IMG/VR virus record: IMGVR_UViG_3300034122_001633
Span: 1 to 32,016 of that record
Strand: one strand, 5' to 3'
From: a virus
DNA length: 32,016 nt
Shown: piece after piece, positions 8,611 to 17,147 of the stretch
Layout: each line of letters begins with the position of its first letter
Numbering within the stretch: position 1 is the first letter of the stretch
The notes under the pieces: generated by a model
Told to the model about the DNA's origin: nothing
The model's database searches: none
The model's input: only the letters and a program-made list of their open reading frames with translations
Position numbers and translations under genes: made by a program

Positions 8611-9286
8611 CTGTTATTCCAAATGTTACACCCAATCCCTCAATAGAAACGGATAAACTATTATAAGTAGTAGTCGGAATAAGTTTACCAAAAATATATG
8701 CTTTTGCTACAAAACTGAAAGAAGCAATATTTATTCTTCTAGTTGAAAAATCACCATCAAATCTTTCACTCAAATTATTGGGTCCCATTGTAATGGGTAT
8801 GTTTACGTTTTTAATTACTTCATTGAAATCTATTTTAATTATATGGTCTGGAACAAAATATGGCATAATCTGTTCCACGATTTGCATCGTATCATCTGTA
8901 TGTCTAGTATAGATGTATAAATTAAAATTTATATTTATTGGTATTTCGTTGGCTACTTGATAACCAGAAGGAACACAAGTTCCAGAACTTCCATCAACAG
9001 GACTATATGGATTTAATCTTCCTCTTTTTCTAGAAGAATCGGGAGAAATTCCACTTATTATATAACTCATTCTAGGTAGCTGGTTTTCAATTCTAGTTCC
9101 TTCAGTAATAGAAGAAGGATTTAAATATCTTTGAATAAATTTTTCTTGTGATGCATATGCAAGTGGTACTCTTATTTGTTTAAAAGTTCCATCATCATTT
9201 TTATGTCTGACATCAATATTATTAAATAATGATCCAAAAGCAATCACTATTTTTTTTAAATTTTCACTGTAAGTGTAATCAAACAT
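8600..9286 (-). CDS. gp15: Tail completion / sheath stabiliser gp15
   Basis: 228 residues (T4 gp15: 272). It opens with MFDYTYSENLKKIVIAFGSLFNNI, the typical start of T4-like gp15, followed by the RVPLAYASQEKFIQR motif and PRMSYIISGISPDSSRKRG, both conserved in the family. gp15 caps the tail tube and sheath and joins them to the neck. It lies between gp14 and gp16, as in T4. An AAAGAA sequence precedes the ATG. Confidence 0.93.
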   Translation of the reverse strand: MFDYTYSENLKKIVIAFGSLFNNIDVRHKNDDGTFKQIRVPLAYASQEKFIQRYLNPSSITEGTRIENQLPRMSYIISGISPDSSRKRGRLNPYSPVDGSSGTCVPSGYQVANEIPININFNLYIYTRHTDDTMQIVEQIMPYFVPDHIIKIDFNEVIKNVNIPITMGPNNLSERFDGDFSTRRINIASFSFVAKAYIFGKLIPTTTYNSLSVSIEGLGVTFGITDEY

Positions 9287-9302
9287 TTTATTCTTTCTTT
9301 AT

Positions 9303-10166
9303 TTAATCAAATGGATTGTTTATATCAAAATTCAATTCATCCGCTTCTTCTTTAAGATTATCATTAATTCCAGCCGTGGTTCCCAAAATATTATTTTTAG
9401 GAATTGTATAATTCTGTATACTTGAATAGCATACTCCCGGGTTAGAATTACTATACACAACATAAGAAGTATTTCCAGCATAACCAAAAGTACCTGTTAT
9501 ACCAGATAATTTTATTACATTGTCATTAATATATGAAACAGTACCTTCACCTATTACAGTAATACCAGATTGAAGTTTTATAATATTTCCAATCATAAAA
9601 CTTCCAGTGCCTCCAGACAATATATACTGACTATCATCTTGAGATATTGTATAAACTGTATCAATATTATTATTTTTAGTATTGATTTTTTCATAACTGT
9701 AGGTGAAGAGTTCAGCAGTTATGACATATGAATATAATTTTCCCAGAGGATATAATGGATTTTCATGTTCTACAAAATTTATTTCAAATAATGATTTTGA
9801 AAGAGGGAAATATATTAAATCTCCTTCTCTTGGCCTTGAAATAGTATTATCATAATTTGAAATTTGTTGTTTAAATCTTCTTCTCGCAACTAACAAATTT
9901 ATTTTATCTTTAATTTCAACGCCAAACTGTGTAATTATATCTGTTCCCTCAAATCCTTTAAAAGATAAGATATACATCTCTACAGTATATGTTTTTTCAA
10001 ATGAAGATGCCGGGTCTTCTCCAAAAATTCTATCAATATTAAAATATTTTCTTGGAATGTATAAACAATCTTGGCCCGTAGCTTTAATTAATTCAACAGT
10101 AATATCCTCAACCAAATCTTGTTCGGAATGTCTATTAGTTAAATTTAGATACGGATTTGTTGCCAT
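9303..10166 (-). CDS. gp14: Neck protein gp14
   Basis: 287 residues (T4: 256). The N-terminal half has the family pattern: NRHSEQDLVEDITVELIKATGQDCLYIPR, then DRIFGEDPASSF and a strand-rich region ending in RPREGDLIYFPLSKSLFEI. The extra length lies in a Gly/Ser/Thr-rich insertion at about 170-245 (ILSGGTGSFMIGN, ITGTFGYAGNTS), which looks like a small beta domain; cyanophage gp14 proteins can carry such additions. The C-terminal tail (DELNFDINNPFD) is conserved. gp13 and gp14 form the neck ring between portal and tail. Start and stop are spaced 3-16 bases from neighbours. Confidence 0.92.
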   Translation of the reverse strand: MATNPYLNLTNRHSEQDLVEDITVELIKATGQDCLYIPRKYFNIDRIFGEDPASSFEKTYTVEMYILSFKGFEGTDIITQFGVEIKDKINLLVARRRFKQQISNYDNTISRPREGDLIYFPLSKSLFEINFVEHENPLYPLGKLYSYVITAELFTYSYEKINTKNNNIDTVYTISQDDSQYILSGGTGSFMIGNIIKLQSGITVIGEGTVSYINDNVIKLSGITGTFGYAGNTSYVVYSNSNPGVCYSSIQNYTIPKNNILGTTAGINDNLKEEADELNFDINNPFD

Positions 10167-10169
10167 TTA

Positions 10170-10997
10170 TTAACCTATTAGTGGATCGACGGGCAATTCT
10201 TGTGTTCTTAATAAAGTATTTTCAATTTCTGCTAATTCTTTTGTAGCATCAGACATCATCGCAGCCGCGTTTATTTGAGCACCACCCGGTAGCGGAATAC
10301 CATTAAATTTAATTAAATTTTGAGCCCATTGTTTTTTCAATAAAGCTGAAAAGTATAATTTAAATACACGGTCATTCCATATTTGCGTATATTTTGTAGA
10401 ATCAATTTTTACATAAGTTTCAAGTAAAATATATTTTGTACTAGTAAGTTTTGAATAATCTGTTTCCAAAAATAATCTATTTGTTGTTTTTGTATACGTA
10501 TACGACATTGGATAATTGAAAATATTATCAACATCATTTATATAAGACATAGCTTCAATATAAGAAGCCAGTGGTGCCATTGGATAACCGGTTTGATTAA
10601 AATAAATGCCAAAAAAATCAAATAAAGTCATTTGATATCTCAGATCAAACATGTAATCTCCGATTGGATGGCTCGGGGCATATACTTTGCTAACTGTTCT
10701 TATGTCTTGTGCGGTTGGCCAATAACCAGTAGTACCATCTGCTAGAGTTCTTTGTTGCGCGCCTATTGCATTGCCAAATGTAGAAACATCAAAAAATCTT
10801 TGAGCAATTTCTTGATCTGTTACCTGATGTGCAAATAAAGCCCTTTGGTTAAAATCAAAATGCCTATCATACATATATTCCAGAGCTTCATCCAAACGAT
10901 CTTCGATCTGTTGGCTGTCTATATTTATTTGTATTACCGGGTGACCCAAATGCCTTAAGGTATAGTCTATAAATTCTTGTCTGGATGATATGGCCAT
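10170..10997 (-). CDS. gp13: Neck protein gp13
   Basis: 275 residues (T4: 309). It starts MAISSRQEFIDYTLRHLGHPVIQINIDSQQIEDRLDEAL, the conserved T4-like gp13 opening, and has the internal YPMAPLASYIEAM and long aromatic-rich helices typical of head-closure adaptor proteins. gp13 docks under the portal and is needed to seal the packaged head and join the tail. It is the first gene of the gp13-gp14-gp15-gp16-gp17 block. A CATAAATA sequence ends 5 bases before the ATG. Confidence 0.93.
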   Translation of the reverse strand: MAISSRQEFIDYTLRHLGHPVIQINIDSQQIEDRLDEALEYMYDRHFDFNQRALFAHQVTDQEIAQRFFDVSTFGNAIGAQQRTLADGTTGYWPTAQDIRTVSKVYAPSHPIGDYMFDLRYQMTLFDFFGIYFNQTGYPMAPLASYIEAMSYINDVDNIFNYPMSYTYTKTTNRLFLETDYSKLTSTKYILLETYVKIDSTKYTQIWNDRVFKLYFSALLKKQWAQNLIKFNGIPLPGGAQINAAAMMSDATKELAEIENTLLRTQELPVDPLIG

Positions 10998-11002
10998 ACA
11001 AG

Positions 11003-11010
11003 TATTTATG
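11003..11010 (-). promoter_or_regulatory. Possible late promoter element (CATAAATA) ahead of gp13
   Basis: The minus strand has CATAAATACTTGTATG immediately before gp13, one base from the T4 late box TATAAATA. Transcription would start about at the ATG, giving an almost leaderless message. The fit could be chance in such AT-rich DNA. Confidence 0.35.
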
Positions 11011-11028
11011 AATTTTTATTGGATTTGT

Positions 11029-11424
11029 TTAGGTGTTCGGGATTCCGTTTATTGTGACTTCAACAAATTTTATTTCTTCTGGGTCCAACTTTTCTATTTG
11101 TTCTTTTCTTGGATTTTTGATACCGGGATCGTAATTACTAAATCCCGGCATACTTAAAGGACAATTTAGTTTTGGATAATCAAGTTTTGAATATCTTTCA
11201 GCACTTTTTACTAACCAAGTATGTGGAAAGTCACCACAACCACATTTACCACAATAATTCATTCCCTCAACAAGTTTACTGTTAATCAAAAATTCACATT
11301 TTGGTATATCTTTATAACCAAAACATGAAATTGCTCTTAATTGTTTTGTTTCTAAATCTATTTTTTTATTATTAATTCCTCTAGAAGCAATAGACATTGC
11401 CAAAGATACAACTTTATCTATCAT
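11029..11424 (-). CDS. Cysteine-cluster protein A, putative zinc-binding
   Basis: 131 residues, not an annotated family I can name. Six cysteines are arranged as C34, C43, then C58-x2-C61-G-C63 (YCGKCGCGD), and C88-Pro, which fits a zinc-ribbon or similar metal site. Surroundings are Lys-rich and Pro-rich at the C-terminus. The same architecture, aromatic-C-x2-CGC followed 20-25 residues later by CP, recurs in the 218-residue protein at 25618-26274, so the two look like paralogues. It lies between the gpI-like baseplate gene (2-base gap) and gp13, in the same transcript, with a GGAGTG ribosome binding site. A role in tail assembly is inferred only from position. Confidence 0.8.
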   Translation of the reverse strand: MIDKVVSLAMSIASRGINNKKIDLETKQLRAISCFGYKDIPKCEFLINSKLVEGMNYCGKCGCGDFPHTWLVKSAERYSKLDYPKLNCPLSMPGFSNYDPGIKNPRKEQIEKLDPEEIKFVEVTINGIPNT

Positions 11425-11426
11425 GA

Positions 11427-12062
11427 TTATACACTCCTATAAATTATTACAACTCCTGCTGGATAAACATAATTCTTTAAAAAAGCATCGTAGGTCAATA
11501 AATTATTATATTTTGATGTGTTCACTTCTATGGTTATAGTTCCCGATGAACCAGTACTAACATATACATCAGTCCAAGATAATCCCAACAAAGTACATAT
11601 CAAATACTTTATAGCTTCCGGAGTTCCTTTTTTATCAATATATTCTGATTTTGCTTTTATTGAAAACTGTCTTATGTTATTTAAAACATTGGAAAGTGGA
11701 GCCTGAGAAAAATCAGCACCATCAAAATAGAAATCTGCAAATGCTTCTAAAAATATAGAATTTGAATATAAAGGAACTCTAATATTTTCCCATTCAAGTT
11801 GTGCGCCATATCCATAATCAATACTAAAAAGCCAACGTAAATAATTCTTAACAAGAGAAACTACTAAAACGTTTTGCGGATCAGATTCATATTTTTTTAT
11901 AATCCAATAAGGAAAAAGAGATTCCACTGTCAGATCGTCGCCCAACCACCGTTTTCCATCCACATCAAAAAAATCAGAATAATATAAAGATTTGGCCTTT
12001 TCGACCATTTTTTCTATTTTATAACTTTCACTTACTGGTAAATTATTAAAAAGTAAAATCAT
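11427..12062 (-). CDS. Baseplate wedge protein, gp7/P2 gpI-like
   Basis: 211 residues. Position immediately after a gp6/gpJ-like gene (4-base overlap) and size match phage P2 gpI, the minimal counterpart of T4 gp7. The C-terminal half supports this: a region GTPEAIKYLICTLLGLS (about 145-161) followed by beta strands (TITIEVNTSKYNN) and an ending YVYPAGVVIIY, the layout of gpI-type tail proteins that bind the gpJ dimer. T4 gp7 is over 1000 residues, so if correct this is a much reduced wedge. The alternative is an unrelated wedge accessory protein. Confidence 0.6.
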   Translation of the reverse strand: MILLFNNLPVSESYKIEKMVEKAKSLYYSDFFDVDGKRWLGDDLTVESLFPYWIIKKYESDPQNVLVVSLVKNYLRWLFSIDYGYGAQLEWENIRVPLYSNSIFLEAFADFYFDGADFSQAPLSNVLNNIRQFSIKAKSEYIDKKGTPEAIKYLICTLLGLSWTDVYVSTGSSGTITIEVNTSKYNNLLTYDAFLKNYVYPAGVVIIYRSV

Positions 12063-13129
12063 AGACTATACTTTACGCTGATTCCTGCTGGTGTTTTATC
12101 TGAAAGATATAATAACAATTGATTCTGTAAAGACGTTCCTAATCCAGTAACATAAACTTTAACTTCTCCCAAAAGACTGCTAGTTACAGATATTTTTGTA
12201 ATATCATCAGTACCGGATATTCCAGAATTTAATATTGCATTTTTATAATCTGCAATCGTAACACATCGCTCTGTAGAAGATGCTTTGAATTTTAATTTTG
12301 TTTTTGCCTGAGCTACACTGATTAAATCATAACCACCAGATGGTAATTCAGAGGTACCAAACGAAACATATGATGGAGCGTTTATTGTTGCACTATTTGC
12401 AGAACTACCGTTCGATTGTATAGCAGTTATTGTTACTTTATACTGTGTTGTTATATTTTTTGCAGTTGGTATATTTGTTGTTAAAATATAACCTAAATTT
12501 CCATTTATAACACAATAATGTTTATTATTTGAAGATGATATTTTTGAAATATTTGAAACTTCCGTCCATGTTTCAGTAGTATTTGTATTAGTATCGGTAA
12601 CTTTAAATGTTATTGTTTCTGGATCTATTGTGTATGGTATTTCTATAGAATTTGTTGTATAATCATATTCTGTATAAACAACAACATTTCCAGAATAAAG
12701 TTTTATTGATTTTGAACTATTACTGTCTATAGATTCTTTATTATAAAAATAAACTTGTGAACCTTTTGTAGTAATTGCAGTGAATGCTGTATATGATTCT
12801 AATGTTGTTCCTCCAATTATAAGAGTTCTAACACAACTTGCTGTTTTTGTCGGTTCAAGTAATACAGATGAATTTGAAGCAATACCAAGTAAACCATTTA
12901 ATGTGGTTGCAGTAGTTGAAAAACTATTTAAATAGCCATATTGTGCATAAATTCCATTATAGGCTGTAGCTGTAGCAAGTATGTTTATTAACATGCTTAT
13001 AGCACTAGCTGGATTATCATAATCTAAATCACCAACATCTTCTTGTTGTTTATAAAAATTAATCAAAGAATCTTTAATATCAGTAAAGTCTAAAGAAGCA
13101 ACATTTAATTTTTTTAAATCATATGCCAT
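12059..13129 (-). CDS. gp6: Baseplate wedge protein gp6 / J-like (short form)
   Basis: 356 residues against 660 in T4 and about 300 in P2 gpJ. The N-terminal region DFTDIKDSLINFYKQQ..DLDYDNPASAISMLINILATATAYNGIYAQYGYLNSFSTTATT (residues about 14-75) is the conserved opening of the gp6/J family. Near the C-terminus, ERCVTIADYKNAIL (about 281-294) is the second conserved block, followed by a short ferredoxin-like beta-alpha ending. Between them is a Thr/Ser-rich beta domain. gp6 dimers form the ring that ties the baseplate wedges together and triggers sheath contraction. It is preceded by gp25, as expected for the conserved W-J-I order. Confidence 0.82.
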   Translation of the reverse strand: MAYDLKKLNVASLDFTDIKDSLINFYKQQEDVGDLDYDNPASAISMLINILATATAYNGIYAQYGYLNSFSTTATTLNGLLGIASNSSVLLEPTKTASCVRTLIIGGTTLESYTAFTAITTKGSQVYFYNKESIDSNSSKSIKLYSGNVVVYTEYDYTTNSIEIPYTIDPETITFKVTDTNTNTTETWTEVSNISKISSSNNKHYCVINGNLGYILTTNIPTAKNITTQYKVTITAIQSNGSSANSATINAPSYVSFGTSELPSGGYDLISVAQAKTKLKFKASSTERCVTIADYKNAILNSGISGTDDITKISVTSSLLGEVKVYVTGLGTSLQNQLLLYLSDKTPAGISVKYSL

Positions 13130-13542
13130 TATATTTCTACCTCAATATAACAAGTTGAATCGTTTTGATTTCCTATCTTGTTAGTTGTCGTGTAATCTAC
13201 TTTGAACTCTAACATAGAATTAGTAAAATTTATCAAAGTTACTTTTGTTTTCAATAAATAATAAATTTTTGATAATATGTCAGCAGCAAGTTTTATTTCA
13301 ATTTCAGATTTATATATCTGACCATCAAATATATAAGTAAAGTAATCTGAACCGAGTTCTTTATCTGCTGGCAATTCGCCTTTTTGGGTTTTTGAAATGT
13401 TTTCTATATACTGGGAAATTGCATTAAATTCCGTAACAAATCCAACATCTTTTTTTGATGAAGATGTTTGTATTTTTTTAAATGTTATTTCAAAATCTTT
13501 AATAGCCATCAAAATATTTATATCAGATATAATCTCTTCCAA
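13129..13542 (-). CDS. gp25: Baseplate wedge protein gp25
   Basis: 137 residues, the T4 gp25 size (132). The core EFNAISQYIENISKTQKGELPADKELGSD (about 38-66) is the gp25/gpW signature: an Asn/Ala-rich helix followed by Thr-Gln-Lys-Gly-Glu-x-Pro and a Gly-Ser turn. The Glu of the QKGE motif is conserved in lysozyme-unrelated gp25-like proteins of all contractile systems. gp25 sits in the inner baseplate and nucleates sheath assembly. A GGAAGAG ribosome binding site precedes the ATG; the first 20 bases overlap the preceding gene's end, and its stop overlaps the gp6 start. Confidence 0.85.
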   Translation of the reverse strand: MEEIISDINILMAIKDFEITFKKIQTSSSKKDVGFVTEFNAISQYIENISKTQKGELPADKELGSDYFTYIFDGQIYKSEIEIKLAADILSKIYYLLKTKVTLINFTNSMLEFKVDYTTTNKIGNQNDSTCYIEVEI

Positions 13543-14314
13543 TATCTCCTATTTGTGATAAAGATAGTGATGTTTCATGACTAGATGCAGTACAAACATG
13601 TTTGATTCCAACTATGTAATAGTATCCATTCATGATAGAATTTGTTGTCATATAAGGATATCCGCTCGCAGCATTCATATTCAAATAAATTAAATCTCCT
13701 AATTTTAAAGAAAAATCTCCAGCAACAGTAACATCTATTTTTTTAGCATATTTTATGGCATCTAAAAATTCTGCTCTGTTTACTGGTGTTTCTTTTGGAG
13801 TGTTCCAAAATGTAGCATTATTTAATCTAAATTTAGCATATGAATCAAACATCGGTCGAATATCTGGACAAGAACAGCTGTAATCTGCAGCCGGAGATCC
13901 CCATATGCATCCCTGCCAATCTGCTCCAAGTTTTTCTGTTATTTGTTCACATTCTTTAGAAGGAGAATCAAAAAAAGAATCAACGCCTTCAGTATAACTA
14001 ATATCCATATCAGGTATGCTTGTGGCACCCTTCCACAAAACATATCCACTATAACCAGATGAACCACAAGAACCGGGGGAACCAGTTGTTGCTCCTATTG
14101 TTTTTATAAAACCCAATTGTTCTGCTATTGCTTTAATTGTTGGAAATTTTTTAAAACAATCATTAATAGTATTCGGAATTGCGGTCGCACCTCTATTTAA
14201 AAATGCATTTGCACACTCATAAGTGCCTTTAGAATTTAAAGGATAAAATGCTTCTTGGGAATAATTTGTCCCATATGTTTTTATTTGTTTAGACTCTGCT
14301 TTTTTTGTATTCAT
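13523..14314 (-). CDS. Putative C-terminal half of a split baseplate hub protein
   Basis: 263 residues. The C-terminal block from about 192 to 255 (KIDVTVAGDFSLKLGDLIYL, then GYYYIVGIKHVCTASSHETSLSLSQI) looks like the last domain of gp27/gpD-type hub proteins, where strands of this kind bind the tube. The N-terminal 180 residues are unlike T4 gp27: a Gly/Ser/Thr collagen-like patch (ATTGSPGSCGSSGYSG, 75-90) and a cysteine group (C122, C136, C147, C149). The preceding gene carries what looks like the N-terminal hub domains, so the hub function may be divided over two chains. It is AT-rich with no obvious Shine-Dalgarno. The hub call is moderate. Confidence 0.55.
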   Translation of the reverse strand: MNTKKAESKQIKTYGTNYSQEAFYPLNSKGTYECANAFLNRGATAIPNTINDCFKKFPTIKAIAEQLGFIKTIGATTGSPGSCGSSGYSGYVLWKGATSIPDMDISYTEGVDSFFDSPSKECEQITEKLGADWQGCIWGSPAADYSCSCPDIRPMFDSYAKFRLNNATFWNTPKETPVNRAEFLDAIKYAKKIDVTVAGDFSLKLGDLIYLNMNAASGYPYMTTNSIMNGYYYIVGIKHVCTASSHETSLSLSQIGDIGRDYI

Positions 14315-14343
14315 TTTAATTAAATTAATAATTTTTTATATTT

Positions 14344-16284
14344 TTATGGATTTCCACCAGTAGGACCAGTAGGACCAGTATTTCCAATAACAGTTCCGTC
14401 GCAACATCCATCTACAACATTTTCTACTGTAAAATAATAAACAAAATTTTCTCCGTCAGAATATTTGCAAAGTTTTACTATATGAAATATATCTTCCTCT
14501 GGTAACAGATTTGGTGTCTTGGCTCCAACAGGTCTAAAATAAAAACCATCAGGAAGACAAACATCAACCCATCCGGGCGGCAAATATGTTCCAGTTATGC
14601 CTCTTTCATTTAAATTTATGGCCCAGGTTTCATCCTGAGTGTCTGAAGATTTTAATGAATCGTCTAATAACCATTTTTCTATTTGATGGTAATATGTAAA
14701 TCCTGTAGAACCAGTTGCTCCGGGTGCTGGAGGAGAAGAACCAGTTGCACCCGATGCTCCAGTTATACCACTGTCATAATAAAGTTTATTCCATTTATAA
14801 CGATATTTTTTAGCATTTGCTTTTGTTGTGTTGGTCGGTGATACGTTATCTATTTCATATTTTTGCAATAGAGCAAAAAAACAATCTTCTCGGTTTCCCA
14901 TACAACATAAAGAATAAAATATAAAATTTTGTAATTCTATATCTCTTATTTTAGTTAATTTATCTTGAACATTGTTTATTTTTGATTTAAAAGATTCATA
15001 TCTTATATCTAAAACTTTTGACAAATACATATCAGACGCTATAGTAACCCCACTAATATCAGGATAATTAGGATGAATCTCAGTCATATCAAACATATTT
15101 TTCCACATGTCAGCCGTATCTACATACGGCATTACACCAGTAAGGCCCATCAAAGGTAATTCTGAATAAGGTTTATCTAAACCAAATTGTTGACCTATAT
15201 GATTTAAATAATTTTCTGCATTTACTGCGTCCAAATCACTATAAAATCCCCAGTGTGAATCATAAACAAGTTGTTCCGCACCCGGTATTCCTTGGGTGGC
15301 TCCTCCACTGGAAATAAGTTCTATATTATATTTTTCACCTTCATCTTGAAATTGAAATGTTAATGCTTTTATTGAATAATTTGGATCTGCACTGACGCCA
15401 CTGGGAACAACATCCAAAAACTTTGGTGTTTTTTTGATATAATAATAATTTTTTGAAACATATTGAAAAGCGGGGTTTGATAAAATAGCATATGCTTTTC
15501 TGTATTTTTTACCATCAGGAAGTTTTCTTATAACATCATCACCTTCAAAAACACCAACTCTTCTAAAATCATTATCTACTGTACCATATGAAGGATCCTT
15601 ATCTGGATCTCTATGAAAATATTTAAAATTAAATTTTCCAGTTAAATCAGTCCAAAAGAAAAAATTTGGTTTTTTATCAACTTCATCTACAGAAAATGAA
15701 GCAAGATAATTTAAATATTGAATTGTATCACCAGAAGGATTATGTTCTCTTGTTGATAACGCATTTAAAGGTTTATATAAAACAAAATTTGAAGTTTTAT
15801 CAACAATTCCAGTAGAAAAACCAGTTTTTGTTACAATTTCTTGAACAAAGGAATCTATTTTTTCTAATACAGGTTTGACGTAAGAGAGATCTTTTATTAA
15901 TGATGTATTTTGTACTTTTTTATAAACTTCCGTAGTAAAAAATATTCCGATAAAATTTTCTTCAGTATCTGAGGATGCGTTATTTAAATAACTTACAGAA
16001 GTAATATTAAAAGTAAAATTTGGATTATTGGATCCATACAAAACTATTGATATTTTTGTTATTTCAAATTGTAAAATTCTAGATACTATATCTTTTTTAT
16101 CTTGAACTACTAAAACACCATTTGGGAAAACATCATTAATTGTTTCCACCATTTCAATTCTTTCAAATAAACATTCTGTATTTTGTTTTGCAATATCAAC
16201 AGATTCGCTTCCATCTGAATTTTGTAAAAAAATACTTTTTATATTAGAGTAAGCTGGATTAAAATTTGACTGAGTATTTGGCAT
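14344..16284 (-). CDS. Baseplate hub protein, gp27-like N-terminal domains with added collagen-like region
   Basis: 646 residues versus 391 in T4 gp27. About residues 1-130 fit the first hub domain (NGVLVVQDKKD, ISIVLYG, FNITSVSYL, FIGIFFTTEVYKK), and the segment near 205-220, KPNFFFWTDLTGKFNFK, is the typical second-domain motif of hub proteins. After about residue 500 the chain is different: a Gly-x-Thr/Ser collagen-like tract (506-529), a folded segment with several Cys (TYYHQIEKWL to CCDG), and a final GPTGPTG tail (638-645). These additions face the outside or distal baseplate in my reading. It lies between gp53 and the putative hub C-terminal gene. Confidence 0.62.
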   Translation of the reverse strand: MPNTQSNFNPAYSNIKSIFLQNSDGSESVDIAKQNTECLFERIEMVETINDVFPNGVLVVQDKKDIVSRILQFEITKISIVLYGSNNPNFTFNITSVSYLNNASSDTEENFIGIFFTTEVYKKVQNTSLIKDLSYVKPVLEKIDSFVQEIVTKTGFSTGIVDKTSNFVLYKPLNALSTREHNPSGDTIQYLNYLASFSVDEVDKKPNFFFWTDLTGKFNFKYFHRDPDKDPSYGTVDNDFRRVGVFEGDDVIRKLPDGKKYRKAYAILSNPAFQYVSKNYYYIKKTPKFLDVVPSGVSADPNYSIKALTFQFQDEGEKYNIELISSGGATQGIPGAEQLVYDSHWGFYSDLDAVNAENYLNHIGQQFGLDKPYSELPLMGLTGVMPYVDTADMWKNMFDMTEIHPNYPDISGVTIASDMYLSKVLDIRYESFKSKINNVQDKLTKIRDIELQNFIFYSLCCMGNREDCFFALLQKYEIDNVSPTNTTKANAKKYRYKWNKLYYDSGITGASGATGSSPPAPGATGSTGFTYYHQIEKWLLDDSLKSSDTQDETWAINLNERGITGTYLPPGWVDVCLPDGFYFRPVGAKTPNLLPEEDIFHIVKLCKYSDGENFVYYFTVENVVDGCCDGTVIGNTGPTGPTGGNP

Positions 16285-16287
16285 TTT

Positions 16288-17139
16288 TTATTTAAACTTT
16301 GCTGTTATAAAAAAACTTTTTGCTTTTCCAAAAAAAGAATTTGTAAAACTTTTTATAGTTTTTGATGAAGTGTTTATAAAAGATTCAACCGTTACATTTG
16401 ATCCATTATCACCTGTAGTACCATAATTAAAATTTATAGATTCAATTTTATTTGAATCAAATTTAGATTCTCCAGTAGCTGTTATTTTAGATGTTACTGT
16501 AAATTTACCATTAGGTTTATCATAAAAATATAAAGTTTTTTCTTTTGAAGTTTTAACTTCTTGTGTATAAAGTAGTTTTTGTATGCTATATGATCCCCCA
16601 GAATTTGGATATATTAATACATAAGAACTGCCAGTGACACCAGAAACAAATAAAGTTCCATTTTTTTCTTTTTTGGTAATCATATCACTTGTTCCATAAA
16701 ATTCATCATCAATTAAAGAAAAAGGACCATCGATGTTAAAATTTCCAACAGAAGAAAATGAAGCTGAATTACCACTATTTGATTGATATGGAAGAATTAT
16801 ACTTCCTCGGGGAAACACATAAGATGTTGTGCCAGAAAGATCTCCCGTCAAAGATATGTCATATTTTCCTTCTTCATTTTTATTAAAAATATTTGCATTT
16901 GGTGGTAGTATTTTTAATGGATTTATTTTTTTATTTGCTATAATAAATGACCAAAAACTGTCAGGATTATTATAAATTTTACTAGCCGCTTCAATTAAAG
17001 TACTTTTATCATCTAAATCTATAGTATTGGTATTTTCTTTTACTTTTGAAAAATCAATATAAGTAAAAAAATCAGATATAGTAAAGGAACCGATGGTACT
17101 TTCAAATTTTGTTTTTGGTAAATTTTCAAAATATTTCAT
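16288..17139 (-). CDS. gp53: Baseplate wedge protein gp53
   Basis: 283 residues. The N-terminal 85 residues match T4 gp53, the LysM-like wedge subunit: MKYFENLP at the start, FTYIDFSKV, DDKSTLIEAASKIYNNPDSFWSFIIANKKINPLKILPP (about 43-80). This is the recognisable Tyr/Trp helix pair followed by Asn-x-Ile-Asn-Pro. The rest is Ser/Gly/Thr-rich beta structure (GVTGSSYVLIYP, ITATGESKF) not present in T4 gp53 (196 aa). gp53 completes each baseplate wedge and contacts gp25. It is separated from the tube-cap gene by 8 bases and from the hub gene by 3. Confidence 0.78.
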   Translation of the reverse strand: MKYFENLPKTKFESTIGSFTISDFFTYIDFSKVKENTNTIDLDDKSTLIEAASKIYNNPDSFWSFIIANKKINPLKILPPNANIFNKNEEGKYDISLTGDLSGTTSYVFPRGSIILPYQSNSGNSASFSSVGNFNIDGPFSLIDDEFYGTSDMITKKEKNGTLFVSGVTGSSYVLIYPNSGGSYSIQKLLYTQEVKTSKEKTLYFYDKPNGKFTVTSKITATGESKFDSNKIESINFNYGTTGDNGSNVTVESFINTSSKTIKSFTNSFFGKAKSFFITAKFK

Positions 17140-17147
17140 AATATTCT

